DNA from: JACCYJ01 sp038198775
GTDB lineage: Bacteria; Actinomycetota; Actinomycetes; Propionibacteriales; Nocardioidaceae
Length of the DNA: 64,000 nucleotides
Reading direction: 5' to 3'
Assembly: GCA_038198775.1 (NCBI GenBank)
Contig: JBBPZV010000013.1
Coordinates: 50,755 to 114,754 of the forward strand
The notes under the pieces were generated by a model. The model searched no databases. It was not told the DNA's origin and worked only from the letters and a program-made list of their open reading frames with translations. Shown here piece by piece: positions 42,932 through 52,108 of the stretch (position 1 is the first letter of the stretch; each line of letters starts with the position of its first letter). The position numbers and the translations under genes are program-made.

Positions 42932-43387
42932 ATGTCGGCTGAGCAGCCGGACAACGTCGACGACACGTTCGCCCGCATCGTCGCCGGCTACGACTCCCGC
43001 CCCGAGCGCGGAGACGTCGCCCCGTGGCCGGCTGCCGAGGACGTCGAGGAGCAGACGACCTCCGTGGACGCGCCGTTCGAGTACCGCCAAGCCGACCCGT
43101 TCGGCTTCCAGCCAGCCGCGGCCCCGGGCTGGGACGAGGAGGACCACTTCGTGCCGCCCGCCCCCCCGCCGCTCCCTCGTCCCGAGCCGCTGACACTGCT
43201 CGCGTGGGCCGGCGTGCTCGGTGCCCCGTTCGCCTTCGTGCTGGCGGCCGTCTCGGGCCTGGTGCTGCCACGGATGGTCACCGGTGCCCTCGTCGTCGGC
43301 TTCGTGGGAGGCATCTTCTGGCTGATCGCCACCACGAGTCGTCGTCCCGGAGAAGGTTACGACCCTGACGACGGTGCCGTGGTCTGA
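42932..43387 (+). CDS. Small membrane protein with acidic N-terminus, unknown function
   Basis: A 151-residue protein. Residues 1-95 are acidic, Pro-rich and probably disordered (DDTFARIVAGYDSRPE, FGFQPAAAPGWDEEDHFVPP). Two membrane helices follow (LLAWAGVLGAPFAFVLAAVSGLVL and MVTGALVVGFVGGIFWLIATT) and a short acidic end. The ATG at 42932 has GAGGTGGG upstream. Similar acidic two-helix proteins occur near plsC in actinomycetes; role unknown. Confidence 0.8.
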   Translation: MSAEQPDNVDDTFARIVAGYDSRPERGDVAPWPAAEDVEEQTTSVDAPFEYRQADPFGFQPAAAPGWDEEDHFVPPAPPPLPRPEPLTLLAWAGVLGAPFAFVLAAVSGLVLPRMVTGALVVGFVGGIFWLIATTSRRPGEGYDPDDGAVV

Positions 43388-43427
43388 CCTGCTTGACTGC
43401 CCCCGGCCACGAACGAGGAGGGTGCGC

Positions 43428-44672
43428 GTGCGCGCCAGGGAGACCGTCGAGATCACCGGGCACCTGCTCGACAGCGGAGTCTTGTCGCGGGTGCTCGACG
43501 ACATCCGTGAGTACGACGGTGACTACGTCATGGACCGCTTCGACGTCGGTCACGACGTCGACGACCCGTCGTACGTCCGGATCATCGTCCGCGCCGACGA
43601 CGACGAGGCGCTGCAGCGCATGCTGATGCGACTGCAGACCAAGGGCGTCAACATGGTCGATCCCGGTGAGGCGAACCTGGTGGCGGCCGAGGAAGACGGC
43701 GTCTTCCCCGACGGTTTCTACTCGACCACCAACCTCGAGACCGAGGTGCGGGTGGAAGGCCGCTGGACGACCGTGGCCAACCCGGAGATGGACTGCGGGC
43801 TGGTCGTCACGGGCGCCGGCGAGGACCTGCGGGTTGCGACGATCCCGATGTCCGATGTCAGGGCCGGCATGCTCCTCGTCTGCACGGCACAGGGGGTACG
43901 GGTGCAAACGCCGGTGCAGCGGCGGTCGGGCGGCGACGGGTTCGGCTTCATGGAGTCCGACGTCTCCAGCGAGAAGCCGCAGGCGCTGCTGGTCCGCCAG
44001 GTGGCCGAGGGCATCCGCGGCGCGAGAGCGGCCGGCCGGCGGGTGCTGTGGGTCGGTGGCCCCGGGATCGTGCACACCGGCGCCGCCCCTGCGATGGTCG
44101 CGCTCGTGGAGGCCGGCTTCGTCGACGTGCTGTTCGCCGGCAACGCGCTCGCCACCCATGACATCGAGTCCTCGCTGTACGGAACCTCGCTCGGGGTCGA
44201 CCTGGCCCACGGCCGGGGGGTGGAGCACGGCCACGAGCACCACATCCGGGCCCTGAACACGATCCGCAAGGCCGGTTCCATCGCGACCGCGGTCGAGCAG
44301 GGGGTGCTGCGGGGCGGGATCATGCACGCGCTCGTGACCCACCACAAGGACTTCGTGCTGGTGGGGTCCGTCCGTGACGACGGCCCGCTGCCCGACGTCT
44401 ACACCGATGTGATCGAGGGGCAGCGGGCGATGCGGGCCGGGCTGGCGGACGTCGGCTACGCGATCATGGTGGCGACGATGCTGCACTCGGTGGCGACCGG
44501 GAACATCCTGCCGGCCTCGATACCGCTGGTCTGCGTCGACATCAACCCGGCGACGGTGACCAAGCTGGCCGACCGGGGGTCCGCGCAGGCGCGCGGGATC
44601 GTCACCGACGTCGGCCTGTTCCTTGAGCAGCTGACCCTGGAGCTGGTGCCCGGCTACCGGGCGAAGCGATGA
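43428..44672 (+). CDS. TIGR00300-family protein (LOR/SDH-like, ornithine cyclodeaminase-related)
   Basis: A 414-residue protein of the TIGR00300 family. The N-terminal half has ETVEITGHLLDSGVLSRVLDDI and GFYSTTNLETEVRVEGRW; the C-terminal Rossmann-like half has VLWVGGPGIVHTGAAPAMVALVEAGFVDVLFAGNALATHDIE and SIATAVEQGVLRGGIMHALV. The family includes archaeal ornithine cyclodeaminase and the C-terminal part of cyanobacterial arginine dihydrolase. The catalytic role here is undetermined. GTG at 43428, six bases after GAGGAGG, is preferred. Ends overlapping the convergent DUF2142 gene by 19 bases. Confidence 0.85.
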   Translation: MRARETVEITGHLLDSGVLSRVLDDIREYDGDYVMDRFDVGHDVDDPSYVRIIVRADDDEALQRMLMRLQTKGVNMVDPGEANLVAAEEDGVFPDGFYSTTNLETEVRVEGRWTTVANPEMDCGLVVTGAGEDLRVATIPMSDVRAGMLLVCTAQGVRVQTPVQRRSGGDGFGFMESDVSSEKPQALLVRQVAEGIRGARAAGRRVLWVGGPGIVHTGAAPAMVALVEAGFVDVLFAGNALATHDIESSLYGTSLGVDLAHGRGVEHGHEHHIRALNTIRKAGSIATAVEQGVLRGGIMHALVTHHKDFVLVGSVRDDGPLPDVYTDVIEGQRAMRAGLADVGYAIMVATMLHSVATGNILPASIPLVCVDINPATVTKLADRGSAQARGIVTDVGLFLEQLTLELVPGYRAKR

Positions 44673-46180
44673 GCCCGGGAGGTTCCGGCGCGGCTTGCGG
44701 CCAGCGCCATCGCCCCCGAGCCGAGAGCGGCGATTGCGGCAACCTCCCAGATCGGCAGCGTCCACCAGGCTCCGCTAACCCGCAGCGGGCTGGCCATGTG
44801 CTCATGGCCGGCCAGTGAGGTGACACCGGCCACCTGGGCGATCACGACGAGCGCACCCCCTCCGCCGACCAGGCGCTCGATCGACGGGCCGAGCCTGCCG
44901 TCGACGATGTGGCCCGCCACCAACGGCAGCCCCAGCGTGAACGGCAGCGTGTAACGGCCCTGCCAAGCGCCACCGTACGAGCTCACCGTGGCCAGCGTGA
45001 CGGCAACGGGGATGAGCAGACCGAGCACCGCAATCCCCACCATCACGGCACGCTCGCTGCGGACGGCGCACCGCCAGGCCAGCACGACCAGGACCCCGAG
45101 CAGGGCCAGCAGGCAGGCGTACGTCAGCGGCGGCGCGGGGTTGCCCCGGCTGGGAAAGGCGCCCATCGACTGCATCACCCACAACGGCAGCGGCTCGAGC
45201 GCGGCCCGCAGCCGAAGCATCAGGCCAAGGCCGCCGGGGCCGTCGTGGCTGATGTCCAGGGTGTGCATCCGCACCGTCCACACCAGTCCGGCGGCGACCG
45301 CGACCGCGACCGCAACACATCCGGCGCGGCCCCGGCGGGAGGTCCACCAGCGGCGGAGCTCGCCGAGCCCGGCGGGCCGCCCTCTCAGCCCCAGCACGGC
45401 GACCACGACCAGGGTGAGCCACAGCGGTCCGAGCGCGCGCACGGTCGCGAGCACGACGGCCGACGCCACCGCCACCAACCCCAGGCGCGGTCGGCTCGCC
45501 CGGCCGCCCGGCTTGTCGGAGGTCAGCCCGATGAGGGCGCACCACAACGCCGCTGCGGCGGACATCTCGACGCCGTTCGGCGCGACCACGACGGTGCTGT
45601 ACGCGACCATCGGGGTCAGCGCCGCGAGCAGCCCGACGTACGGCATCGGTCCCCTGGCCCAGCAGCCCACGCACCACACCGCGAGGGCCAGGAGGCCGGC
45701 GCACAGCGCCATGGACGCCAGCCGGAGCGCGTATAGGTTCGCGTAGCCGCTGAACCAGAGCCCGACCGGTCCGACGACGGCGTAGTAGGCCGGGTTGTAG
45801 CGCCCGGCGCTGCTGGGCATGGGAACGGGGCCTGAGCCGGTGCTGCCCGGGGGGAGCTGGCAGTTCACCGCCCTCGTGTAGGGCAACGCTCGACACTGCA
45901 GCCCAGCCGCGGCCACCACGTCACGGGGCACCGTGACCAGGGCGCCGGTGCCGTAGGCCGCATCGGTGCGCGGGGCGACCAGCTGCCCGGAGGCCACGCC
46001 GGCGGTCCGGTAGACGTGGTCGACCTCATCGGTTCCGGCGTACGGGGGGAGGGCGAGCAGCCAGGCCAGCTGCAGCGCGGCGAAGCCCAGCACCCACAGG
46101 CCGCCCACCCGCCGCCAACGCGAGGCCGGGGCGGAGGACGGGACCGCTGACACGCCGTCGCGAGTGGCGACAGCGGTCAC
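44654..46180 (-). CDS. DUF2142 polytopic membrane protein
   Basis: A 508-residue protein with about 11 helices. The first extracellular loop has LPPYAGTDEVDHVYRTAGVASGQ and the later SSAGRYNPAYYAVVGP, which are DUF2142 hallmarks related to polyprenyl-phosphate-dependent GT-C glycosyltransferases. It probably adds sugars from lipid carriers outside the membrane. The GTG at 46180 overlaps the GT2 stop by 4 bases, so it is coupled to the polyprenol glycosyltransferase that would supply its donor. Confidence 0.88.
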   Translation of the reverse strand: MTAVATRDGVSAVPSSAPASRWRRVGGLWVLGFAALQLAWLLALPPYAGTDEVDHVYRTAGVASGQLVAPRTDAAYGTGALVTVPRDVVAAAGLQCRALPYTRAVNCQLPPGSTGSGPVPMPSSAGRYNPAYYAVVGPVGLWFSGYANLYALRLASMALCAGLLALAVWCVGCWARGPMPYVGLLAALTPMVAYSTVVVAPNGVEMSAAAALWCALIGLTSDKPGGRASRPRLGLVAVASAVVLATVRALGPLWLTLVVVAVLGLRGRPAGLGELRRWWTSRRGRAGCVAVAVAVAAGLVWTVRMHTLDISHDGPGGLGLMLRLRAALEPLPLWVMQSMGAFPSRGNPAPPLTYACLLALLGVLVVLAWRCAVRSERAVMVGIAVLGLLIPVAVTLATVSSYGGAWQGRYTLPFTLGLPLVAGHIVDGRLGPSIERLVGGGGALVVIAQVAGVTSLAGHEHMASPLRVSGAWWTLPIWEVAAIAALGSGAMALAASRAGTSRAHRFAR

Positions 46181-47142
46181 GCGTTGCCCTCTTGGATGTC
46201 GAGCATCATCGCGTAGAGCAGCATGTGGAAGCCGCTGAGCAGCGGCGCCACGCTCAAGACGACGGTGCCGGGCGTGGCGGCCTGCGGTCCCCAGCTGTCG
46301 GCGATCACCCAGCAGCCGAACCCGATCCCGACCGTGACCAGGGTGAGTCCACCGAACAGCATCAGTGCCACCGCCGAGAACGACTGCACGACGTACTTCC
46401 ACCAGATCCGCTGCCAGAAGCCGCGAGCGAGCCGGCGCAGGATGCGCGGCGCGACCCTGGGGACGGTCAGACCGGACACCTCCTTGCCGTACCGCGCCGC
46501 TACCGGGACGTCGCGGGCCGGCACCCGCAAGATGTTGAGGTGGATGAGCAGGTCGTTCTCGAAGTCGTAACGCTGGGCCAGGCGCTGCAACGGCACCCGC
46601 TCCAAGGCCTCCCGGTGGATCGCGGTGTAGCCGTTCTGCGGGTCGAACAGGTTCCAGTAGCCCGAGGCGGCCTTGGTCAGGAACGACAGCGCGACGTTGC
46701 CTACGACCCGGTGGCGCGGCATCTCGTCGAAGGAGCCGATCGCGTAGAACCGGTTGGCCTTGGTGAACTGGGCCTCGCCGCGCACGATCGGGTCGAGCAA
46801 CGCCGGGATCGCGGCCGGGTCCATCTGGTCGTCCCCGTCCAGCACGACGCAGACATCGGCGCCGAGGGCGAGGGCGTGCCGGTGGCCGGCGACGGTCGCG
46901 GCGCCGACACCGCAGTTGTCGACCAGCGAGATGACCTCGGTGCGGGTGTCGCCGGCGGCCTTCGCGGCGCGGGCGGTGTCGTCTGTGCTGGCGTCGTCGA
47001 CGACGACGACGTGGTCGACGAGGTCCGGCATCGCGGCCACCACGCGGCCGATGAACGGTTCCTCGTTGTGGGCGCGCACCACGGTCGCCACTCGGAGCCC
47101 TTCGTACACCTGAAGCATGCTAACTGAGAGGGTACGAAACAC
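46177..47142 (-). CDS. Family 2 glycosyltransferase (polyprenol-phosphate sugar transferase type)
   Basis: A 321-residue GT2 with VRAHNEEPFIGRVV, the DDASTDDTA donor-binding motif, VVLDGDDQMDPAAIPALLDP (DxD) and FDPQNGYTAIHREAL. Two C-terminal helices (VQSFSAVALMLFGGLTLVTVGIGF and TPGTVVLSVAPLLSGFHMLL) anchor it. Related to dolichyl-phosphate mannose/glucose synthases. GTG 47142 lies 5 bases after TACGCT; ATG 47118 (MLQVYEGLR) is an alternative. It works with the DUF2142 protein and GtrA in surface glycan modification. Confidence 0.9.
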   Translation of the reverse strand: MFRTLSVSMLQVYEGLRVATVVRAHNEEPFIGRVVAAMPDLVDHVVVVDDASTDDTARAAKAAGDTRTEVISLVDNCGVGAATVAGHRHALALGADVCVVLDGDDQMDPAAIPALLDPIVRGEAQFTKANRFYAIGSFDEMPRHRVVGNVALSFLTKAASGYWNLFDPQNGYTAIHREALERVPLQRLAQRYDFENDLLIHLNILRVPARDVPVAARYGKEVSGLTVPRVAPRILRRLARGFWQRIWWKYVVQSFSAVALMLFGGLTLVTVGIGFGCWVIADSWGPQAATPGTVVLSVAPLLSGFHMLLYAMMLDIQEGNA

Positions 47143-47208
47143 TCCATAGCGTAATTGGAGCCGGCCCTAACGTCCGCACAACTCTGCCCGAACGGACGAC
47201 GCGGCGGG

Positions 47209-47607
47209 TCACAGGAAGACCCAGCGGCGGTAGGCGACGAAGTTGACGCCGGCGGCCACCGCGATCGAGACCCACTTCGCCAGGACGTACGGCACGCCAG
47301 CTGAGCTGAGCTCCAGCGTCAGGACCAACGTGATGGCGAAGTTGAGCGGCACCAGCACCGCGTAGCGGGCCAATCGGATGCCGAGCCTTCCCCGCGCCCC
47401 GAACGACCACCGCAGGTTGAGACCGAAGTTGACGACCAGGGCCGCAGCGAACGACACGGACGCGGCCACCCACAGCGGCACCCCCACCGCCTCGCGCAGC
47501 ACCACCAGCACCGCGGTGTCGACCGCGACGCTGGCGAGGCCGACAACGGCGAAGCGCATCCACTGCACCGAGCCGTCTCGGCGCAGTACCCCCGATGCCC
47601 GCCTCAC
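47209..47607 (-). CDS. GtrA-family membrane protein
   Basis: A 132-residue protein with four helices and the GtrA features MRFAVVGLASVAVDTAVLVVL, VNFGLNLRWSF and the ending VNFVAYRRWVFL. GtrA proteins are thought to flip undecaprenyl-phosphate sugars made by neighbouring GT2 enzymes, which fits its place upstream of the GT2 gene. It overlaps mmsA by 4 bases. Confidence 0.9.
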   Translation of the reverse strand: MRRASGVLRRDGSVQWMRFAVVGLASVAVDTAVLVVLREAVGVPLWVAASVSFAAALVVNFGLNLRWSFGARGRLGIRLARYAVLVPLNFAITLVLTLELSSAGVPYVLAKWVSIAVAAGVNFVAYRRWVFL

Positions 47608-49097
47608 CGAGCGGTCGGGAAGTGCAGCTGCGCGAGCGACTCCTCGCGACTGCGCGGCCAGCGGCTGGTGACCACCTTGCCGCGGGTGTAGAACCGCACT
47701 CCCTCAGGGCCGTGCATGTGCTGGTCACCGAACAGCGAGTCCTTCCACCCTCCGAACGAGTAGTAGGCCATCGGCACCGGGATCGGCACGTTGATCCCGA
47801 CCATGCCGACGCTCACCTGGCGCGCGAACGTGCGGGCCACGTCCCCGCTGCCGGTGAACACTGCGGTCCCGTTGCCGTACGGGTTGGCGTTGACCAGCTC
47901 AAGCGCCGCATCCAGCGAGGGGACCCGCACGATGACGAGGACCGGGCCGAAGATCTCGTCGGTGTAGACGCTCATGTGCGAGGTGACGCGGTCCAGCAGG
48001 GTGGGCCCGACGTAGAAGCCCTCCTCGTGGCCCGGCACCGTCAGCTCGCGCCCGTCGACGACGACGTCGGCCCCGGCGGCCTCTCCGGCGTCGATGTAGC
48101 CGGTGATCCGGTCCCGGGCCTGCCCGGTGATCACCGGGCCCAGCTGGGAGTCCGGTGCCGTTCCCGGTCCCACCACGAGGCCCCGGGTGCGCTCGGCGAC
48201 TCGCTCGACCAAGGCGTCGGCGATGTTGCCGACCGCGACCACGGCGGAGACCGCCATGCACCGCTGGCCGGCCGAGCCGTAGCCCGCGGCCACCAGGTGG
48301 TCGGCGGCGAAGTCCAGGTCGGCGTCCGGCGTCACCACGGCGTGGTTCTTCGCGCCGCCCAGCGCCTGCACGCGCTTGCCCGCCGCCGAGGCCCGCCCGT
48401 GGATGTAGCGGGCGACCGGTGTGGAGCCGACGAACGAGACCGCGCAGATGTCCGGGTCGTCCAGGATCGCGTCGACCGCCACCTTGTCCCCGTGGACCAC
48501 GTTGAAGACGCCCTCAGGCAGGCCGGCGTCGGCGTACAGCTCGGCGACGAGCGTGGAGACACCCGGGTCGCGTTCGCTGGGCTTGAGGACGAACGTGTTG
48601 CCGCACGCGATTGCGACGGGGTGCATCCACATCGGCACCATGATCGGGAAGTTGAACGGCGTGATACCCGCGACCACGCCGAGGGGCTGCCGGAACGAGT
48701 ACGAGTCGACCCCGCCGGAGACCGAGTCGGAGTAGTCGCCCTTGAGCAGCGACGGGATCCCGCACGCGAACTCGACCACCTCGCGCCCGCGTACGACCTC
48801 GCCGCGGGCGTCCTCCATGACCTTGCCGTGCTCGGCGCACACCGCGGCGGCCAGGTCCTCCTCGTAGCGCTCCATCAGCTCCCGCAGCGCAAACATCACC
48901 TTGGTGCGCCGGGTCAGCGAGCTGGTCGCCCAGCGCTCGAGTGCCTGCCGGGCGGCTGCCACGGCGGCACCGACGTCGGCCGGCTCGGCCAGGGCGACCC
49001 GTGCCTGCACCCGGCCCGTCGCCGGGTCGAAGACGTCACCACGACGTTGACCTCCGGCGGTGTGCTTGCCCGAGATCCAGTGCTCGATCGTTCGCAT
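47604..49097 (-). CDS. mmsA: CoA-acylating methylmalonate-semialdehyde dehydrogenase
   Basis: A 497-residue aldehyde dehydrogenase that converts methylmalonate semialdehyde to propionyl-CoA in valine, thymine or inositol catabolism. It has GVVAGITPFNFPIMVPMWM, the FVGSTPVARYI cofactor motif, LGGAKNHAVV and the catalytic Cys in SAGQRCMAVSAVV. LGGAKNH and the absence of the usual general-base Glu in that strand are typical of MmsA/IolA rather than ordinary ALDH. ATG at 49097. Confidence 0.94.
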   Translation of the reverse strand: MRTIEHWISGKHTAGGQRRGDVFDPATGRVQARVALAEPADVGAAVAAARQALERWATSSLTRRTKVMFALRELMERYEEDLAAAVCAEHGKVMEDARGEVVRGREVVEFACGIPSLLKGDYSDSVSGGVDSYSFRQPLGVVAGITPFNFPIMVPMWMHPVAIACGNTFVLKPSERDPGVSTLVAELYADAGLPEGVFNVVHGDKVAVDAILDDPDICAVSFVGSTPVARYIHGRASAAGKRVQALGGAKNHAVVTPDADLDFAADHLVAAGYGSAGQRCMAVSAVVAVGNIADALVERVAERTRGLVVGPGTAPDSQLGPVITGQARDRITGYIDAGEAAGADVVVDGRELTVPGHEEGFYVGPTLLDRVTSHMSVYTDEIFGPVLVIVRVPSLDAALELVNANPYGNGTAVFTGSGDVARTFARQVSVGMVGINVPIPVPMAYYSFGGWKDSLFGDQHMHGPEGVRFYTRGKVVTSRWPRSREESLAQLHFPTAR

Positions 49098-49112
49098 CCG
49101 TCTCCTCCCGTG

Positions 49113-50108
49113 CTAGTCCGGGTCGGCTGGGCCTGCTGCCGTGGCCGGTTCCCTGGTCAGCAGCCCACGGGCGAGGTCGGCCGCGCCGACCAGCCCGGCG
49201 TCGACGCCCAGCGCAGCCGGAACGATACGCGCCGGCGGGCGGTAGCCGCGTCCGACAAGGTTCGCCTCGAAGGCCTCCCGGGCCGGACCGAGCAGCAACG
49301 CACCCGCCTTCGACATCCCTCCCCCGATGACGAAGACGGCTGGGTCCAGCGCGCAGGCGAGACCCGCGAGCCCGACTCCCAGCCAGCGCCCGACGTCCTC
49401 CACCAACTCGACGCACGCCGGGTCACCGTCGGCGGCCGCGGCCGCCACCAATCGGCCGTCGATACGTGCGGGGTCGCCACCGGCCATGGCCAGCAGCGGC
49501 CGGGCTCGCGAGGCGTTGCGGTCCGCCAGCGACCGGGCGGCCCGAACCAGCGCGTTGCCGCTGGCGTACTGCTCCCAGCAGCCACGGTGGCCGCAGGGAC
49601 ACCGACGGCCGTCCGGGACCAGCCGTTGGTGCCCGAACTCCCCCGCCGCGCCGTAGCGGCCGCGAAACAGCTCACCTCCGAGGAGGATCCCACCCCCGAT
49701 ACCGGTCCCCAGCGTGATGCAGACGGCCACGTCCTCCCCTCGTGCCGCTCCGAAACGCCCCTCCGCCCAGGCCGCCGCGTTCGCGTCGTTCTCCACCAGC
49801 ACCGGCAGCCCGACCCTGGCCTCGACTGCGTCCCGCAGCGGTTCTCGCCGCCAGGCCAGGTGCGGTGAGAACAGCACCGACGACCGCGCCTCGTCGACGA
49901 AACCGGCTGCTCCGATCCCGACCACCCGCACGATGTGCCGGTCGCGCAGCTCGGCGACCACGCCTGCGATCGTGTCCTCGACGGCGGCCGGAGCACCTCC
50001 CGCTGGGGTATCCCGGCGCACCCGGGCGAGCACTCGGCCACTGGGGTCGACCACGCCGGCGGCGACCTTCGTCCCCCCGATGTCGACGCCGACGGCCAGC
50101 TCAGCCAC
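49113..50108 (-). CDS. ROK-family glucokinase (first copy)
   Basis: A 331-residue sugar kinase. It has the ATP site VGVDIGGTKVAAGVVDPSG, catalytic Asp in LVENDANAAAWAEGRFG, the zinc motif CPCGHRGCWEQYASG and the ITLGTGIGGGILLGGELFRG loop. It phosphorylates glucose with ATP or polyphosphate. It is a paralogue of the next gene, separated by 18 bases. Located beside START-like genes and plsC as in Streptomyces, where the homologous GlkA also mediates carbon catabolite repression. Confidence 0.9.
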   Translation of the reverse strand: MAELAVGVDIGGTKVAAGVVDPSGRVLARVRRDTPAGGAPAAVEDTIAGVVAELRDRHIVRVVGIGAAGFVDEARSSVLFSPHLAWRREPLRDAVEARVGLPVLVENDANAAAWAEGRFGAARGEDVAVCITLGTGIGGGILLGGELFRGRYGAAGEFGHQRLVPDGRRCPCGHRGCWEQYASGNALVRAARSLADRNASRARPLLAMAGGDPARIDGRLVAAAAADGDPACVELVEDVGRWLGVGLAGLACALDPAVFVIGGGMSKAGALLLGPAREAFEANLVGRGYRPPARIVPAALGVDAGLVGAADLARGLLTREPATAAGPADPD

Positions 50109-50126
50109 GGTGCGCCTCGGCCACCC

Positions 50127-51071
50127 TCACCGCTCCCTCGCGAGGTCCGCGGCCCCCACCAGGCCCGCCTCGTTTCCGAGCGTCGCCAGCGCCAGCATCG
50201 GGGACGGGCGGTGCGTCCCCGCGGGAAGGGTGCGCGCAAGCGCCACGCGAGCCGGATCGAGGATCATGTCGCCGGCGGCGGCCACGCCCCCGCCGACGGC
50301 GACGACCGCCGGGTCCAGGACGGCGGTGAGCGAGGCGATGCCCTCGCCCAACCAGCGGCCGAGGTCACCCAGCAGCTCCCGGCAGAGCGGGTCGCCGCGG
50401 CGGGCCTGTTCGGTGATCAGCGGCCCGGTGAGGCGACCCGCTTCCCCCCCGACCAGCTCGGTGAGAGCTCGGGCCTCCGGCACCCCCGCGGCGAGCCGGT
50501 CACCCGCCTCGCGCACCAGCGCGGTCCCACTGGCGTACTGCTCCCAGCAGCCGTACTGACCGCAGCCGCACCGAACGCCCGCGGGGACCATCCGCAGATG
50601 ACCCACCTCGGCTGCCACCCCGAAGCCACCCCGGTAGAGGCGGCTCCCGAGCACCAGACCGCCCCCGATGCCGGTGCCCACGGTGACCAGCAACAGGTCG
50701 TCGAACTCGCGGCCCGTCCCGAAGCGGAACTCGCCCCAGGCGGCGGCGTTGGCGTCGTTCTCGACCACCACCGGGAGGCGGAGCCGCTCCCTCACGTGTC
50801 TGCCAAGGGGCTCGCTCACCCATGAGATGTTCGGCGCGAACAGCACCGTGGTCCGCGCGGTGTCGACGAAGCCGGCGGCCCCGATGCCCACCGCCTCGAC
50901 CGCGTGCTCACGCTGCAGCCGCCGGACAGCCGCTGCCACGGCGTCGGCGATCGCCTCCGGATCGGTCGCCGGTGTCGGCTCCAGCTCCCGGTCAAGGATC
51001 CGCCCCGACTCGTCGACCACACCCGCAGCGATCTTGGTGCCGCCGATGTCGACCCCGACGCTCAGACCCAT
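50127..51071 (-). CDS. ROK-family glucokinase (second copy)
   Basis: A 314-residue ROK kinase with VGVDIGGTKIAAGVVDESGR, VVENDANAAAWGEFRFG, VTVGTGIGGGLVLGSRLYRG and the zinc motif CGCGQYGCWEQYASG. It is about the same length as the first copy and clearly paralogous, so a tandem duplication or an ancient pair is likely. It is the closer relative of the housekeeping glucokinase by position, since it overlaps the START-like gene by 10 bases. Confidence 0.9.
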   Translation of the reverse strand: MGLSVGVDIGGTKIAAGVVDESGRILDRELEPTPATDPEAIADAVAAAVRRLQREHAVEAVGIGAAGFVDTARTTVLFAPNISWVSEPLGRHVRERLRLPVVVENDANAAAWGEFRFGTGREFDDLLLVTVGTGIGGGLVLGSRLYRGGFGVAAEVGHLRMVPAGVRCGCGQYGCWEQYASGTALVREAGDRLAAGVPEARALTELVGGEAGRLTGPLITEQARRGDPLCRELLGDLGRWLGEGIASLTAVLDPAVVAVGGGVAAAGDMILDPARVALARTLPAGTHRPSPMLALATLGNEAGLVGAADLARER

Positions 51072-51511
51072 GCCGACCCCGACTCCACTCGCGCCTTCAG
51101 TCCCGTGAGCGCCGCGTCGATGATCGCCTTCTCGGCCCGCCGCCGCAGCATCCCGATCAACGGAAACGCCACCTCGACCGCGAGCCGGTACGACACCTTG
51201 GTGTCCTCTCCGCTCGGTTCGAGGACGTAGGAGCCGTCGAGCCCGCGCAGCATCGTCCCCGCCACGAGCGTCCAGCTGACCGCGCGGTCGCCGTCCCAGT
51301 CGTACTGCAGGACGTAGTCGTCACGGACCGGGAAGGCGTCCAGCCAAAACCGCACCCTCCTGGGCCGGCTGGGGTCGGGCCCGGGGTCCACGATCTCCGC
51401 CTGCTTCACGCCGGTGGCCCAGCTGGGGTAGGCGCCGAAGTCGGCGATGACGGCCATCACGGCGGCCGGTGCGGCCACGACGACGATGTCGCTGCACGTC
51501 TGCTCCGCCAT
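51062..51511 (-). CDS. START/SRPBCC-family protein (Rv2185c-like)
   Basis: A 149-residue protein with a polyketide-cyclase/START fold: VVAAPAAVMAVIADFGAYPSWATGVKQAEIVD at the front and SYRLAVEVAFPLIGMLRRRAEKAIIDAALTGLKARVE at the end. The family binds lipids or hydrophobic ligands in a cavity. It is equivalent by position to Rv2185c near plsC and glucokinase in other actinomycetes. No specific ligand known. It overlaps the second glucokinase. Confidence 0.88.
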   Translation of the reverse strand: MAEQTCSDIVVVAAPAAVMAVIADFGAYPSWATGVKQAEIVDPGPDPSRPRRVRFWLDAFPVRDDYVLQYDWDGDRAVSWTLVAGTMLRGLDGSYVLEPSGEDTKVSYRLAVEVAFPLIGMLRRRAEKAIIDAALTGLKARVESGSAWV

Positions 51512-51550
51512 CGCCGACCTCTCCGGGCTCTCCCCTAACTGCCGCGGAGA

Positions 51551-51943
51551 CTACTCGCCGCCCCCAGATCCGAGGCTCGGCTCACCTGGGCGGCGACCGA
51601 GTTCCAGCTCGTCCTTGACCTCCCGGAGGTGCGCCTTCAGCGACAAGCCGTAGGCGCCGACGAGCCGGAGCTGCGCTCGCCGGCCACGCTCGACGGTGGA
51701 CTCGGGGCGCAGGTAGGCGTGCACGATGACCCCGTCGCCGAACAGTTCCAGCCAGATCTCAGCGGTCCCCGCCAGCTCACCGCCGAGCTCCCACCGCTTG
51801 CCCTCCCGGCCCCGGTCCCGCACGCACCGCAGCCGAAGCCGTGGGAACCACCGGGCCCAGGTCCTCTCGTCGCAAACCGCGCGCCTGACCGCCACCAGGG
51901 GGGCCGAGACGAACGTCTCGTCGGCGATTTGAGGCAGCGACAC
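51551..51943 (-). CDS. Second START/SRPBCC-like protein
   Basis: A 130-residue protein that opens SLPQIADETFVSAPLVAVRRAVCDERTW and has FGDGVIVHAYLRPE and AYGLSLKAHLREVKDELELGRR. Family relation to the preceding START protein is likely but weaker. The GTG at 51943 is chosen because the upstream frame reads through the tadE promoter and has no family features. Diverges from the tad operon. Confidence 0.75.
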   Translation of the reverse strand: MSLPQIADETFVSAPLVAVRRAVCDERTWARWFPRLRLRCVRDRGREGKRWELGGELAGTAEIWLELFGDGVIVHAYLRPESTVERGRRAQLRLVGAYGLSLKAHLREVKDELELGRRPGEPSLGSGGGE

Positions 51944-52108
51944 GGCCCGATTCTTCCGGCCGAGGCATCCGGCGTCTCCGGGCTGGCCGGACCTCAACCG
52001 TTTGGTCCGAATCCGGTCACCGGGACAGCCGACTTTTCGGTCGGATCCAACTCGCAGTGTTTCCAGTGTCCTACTGTGCGTAACGAACGCCACATCCGAG
52101 GAGGACCC

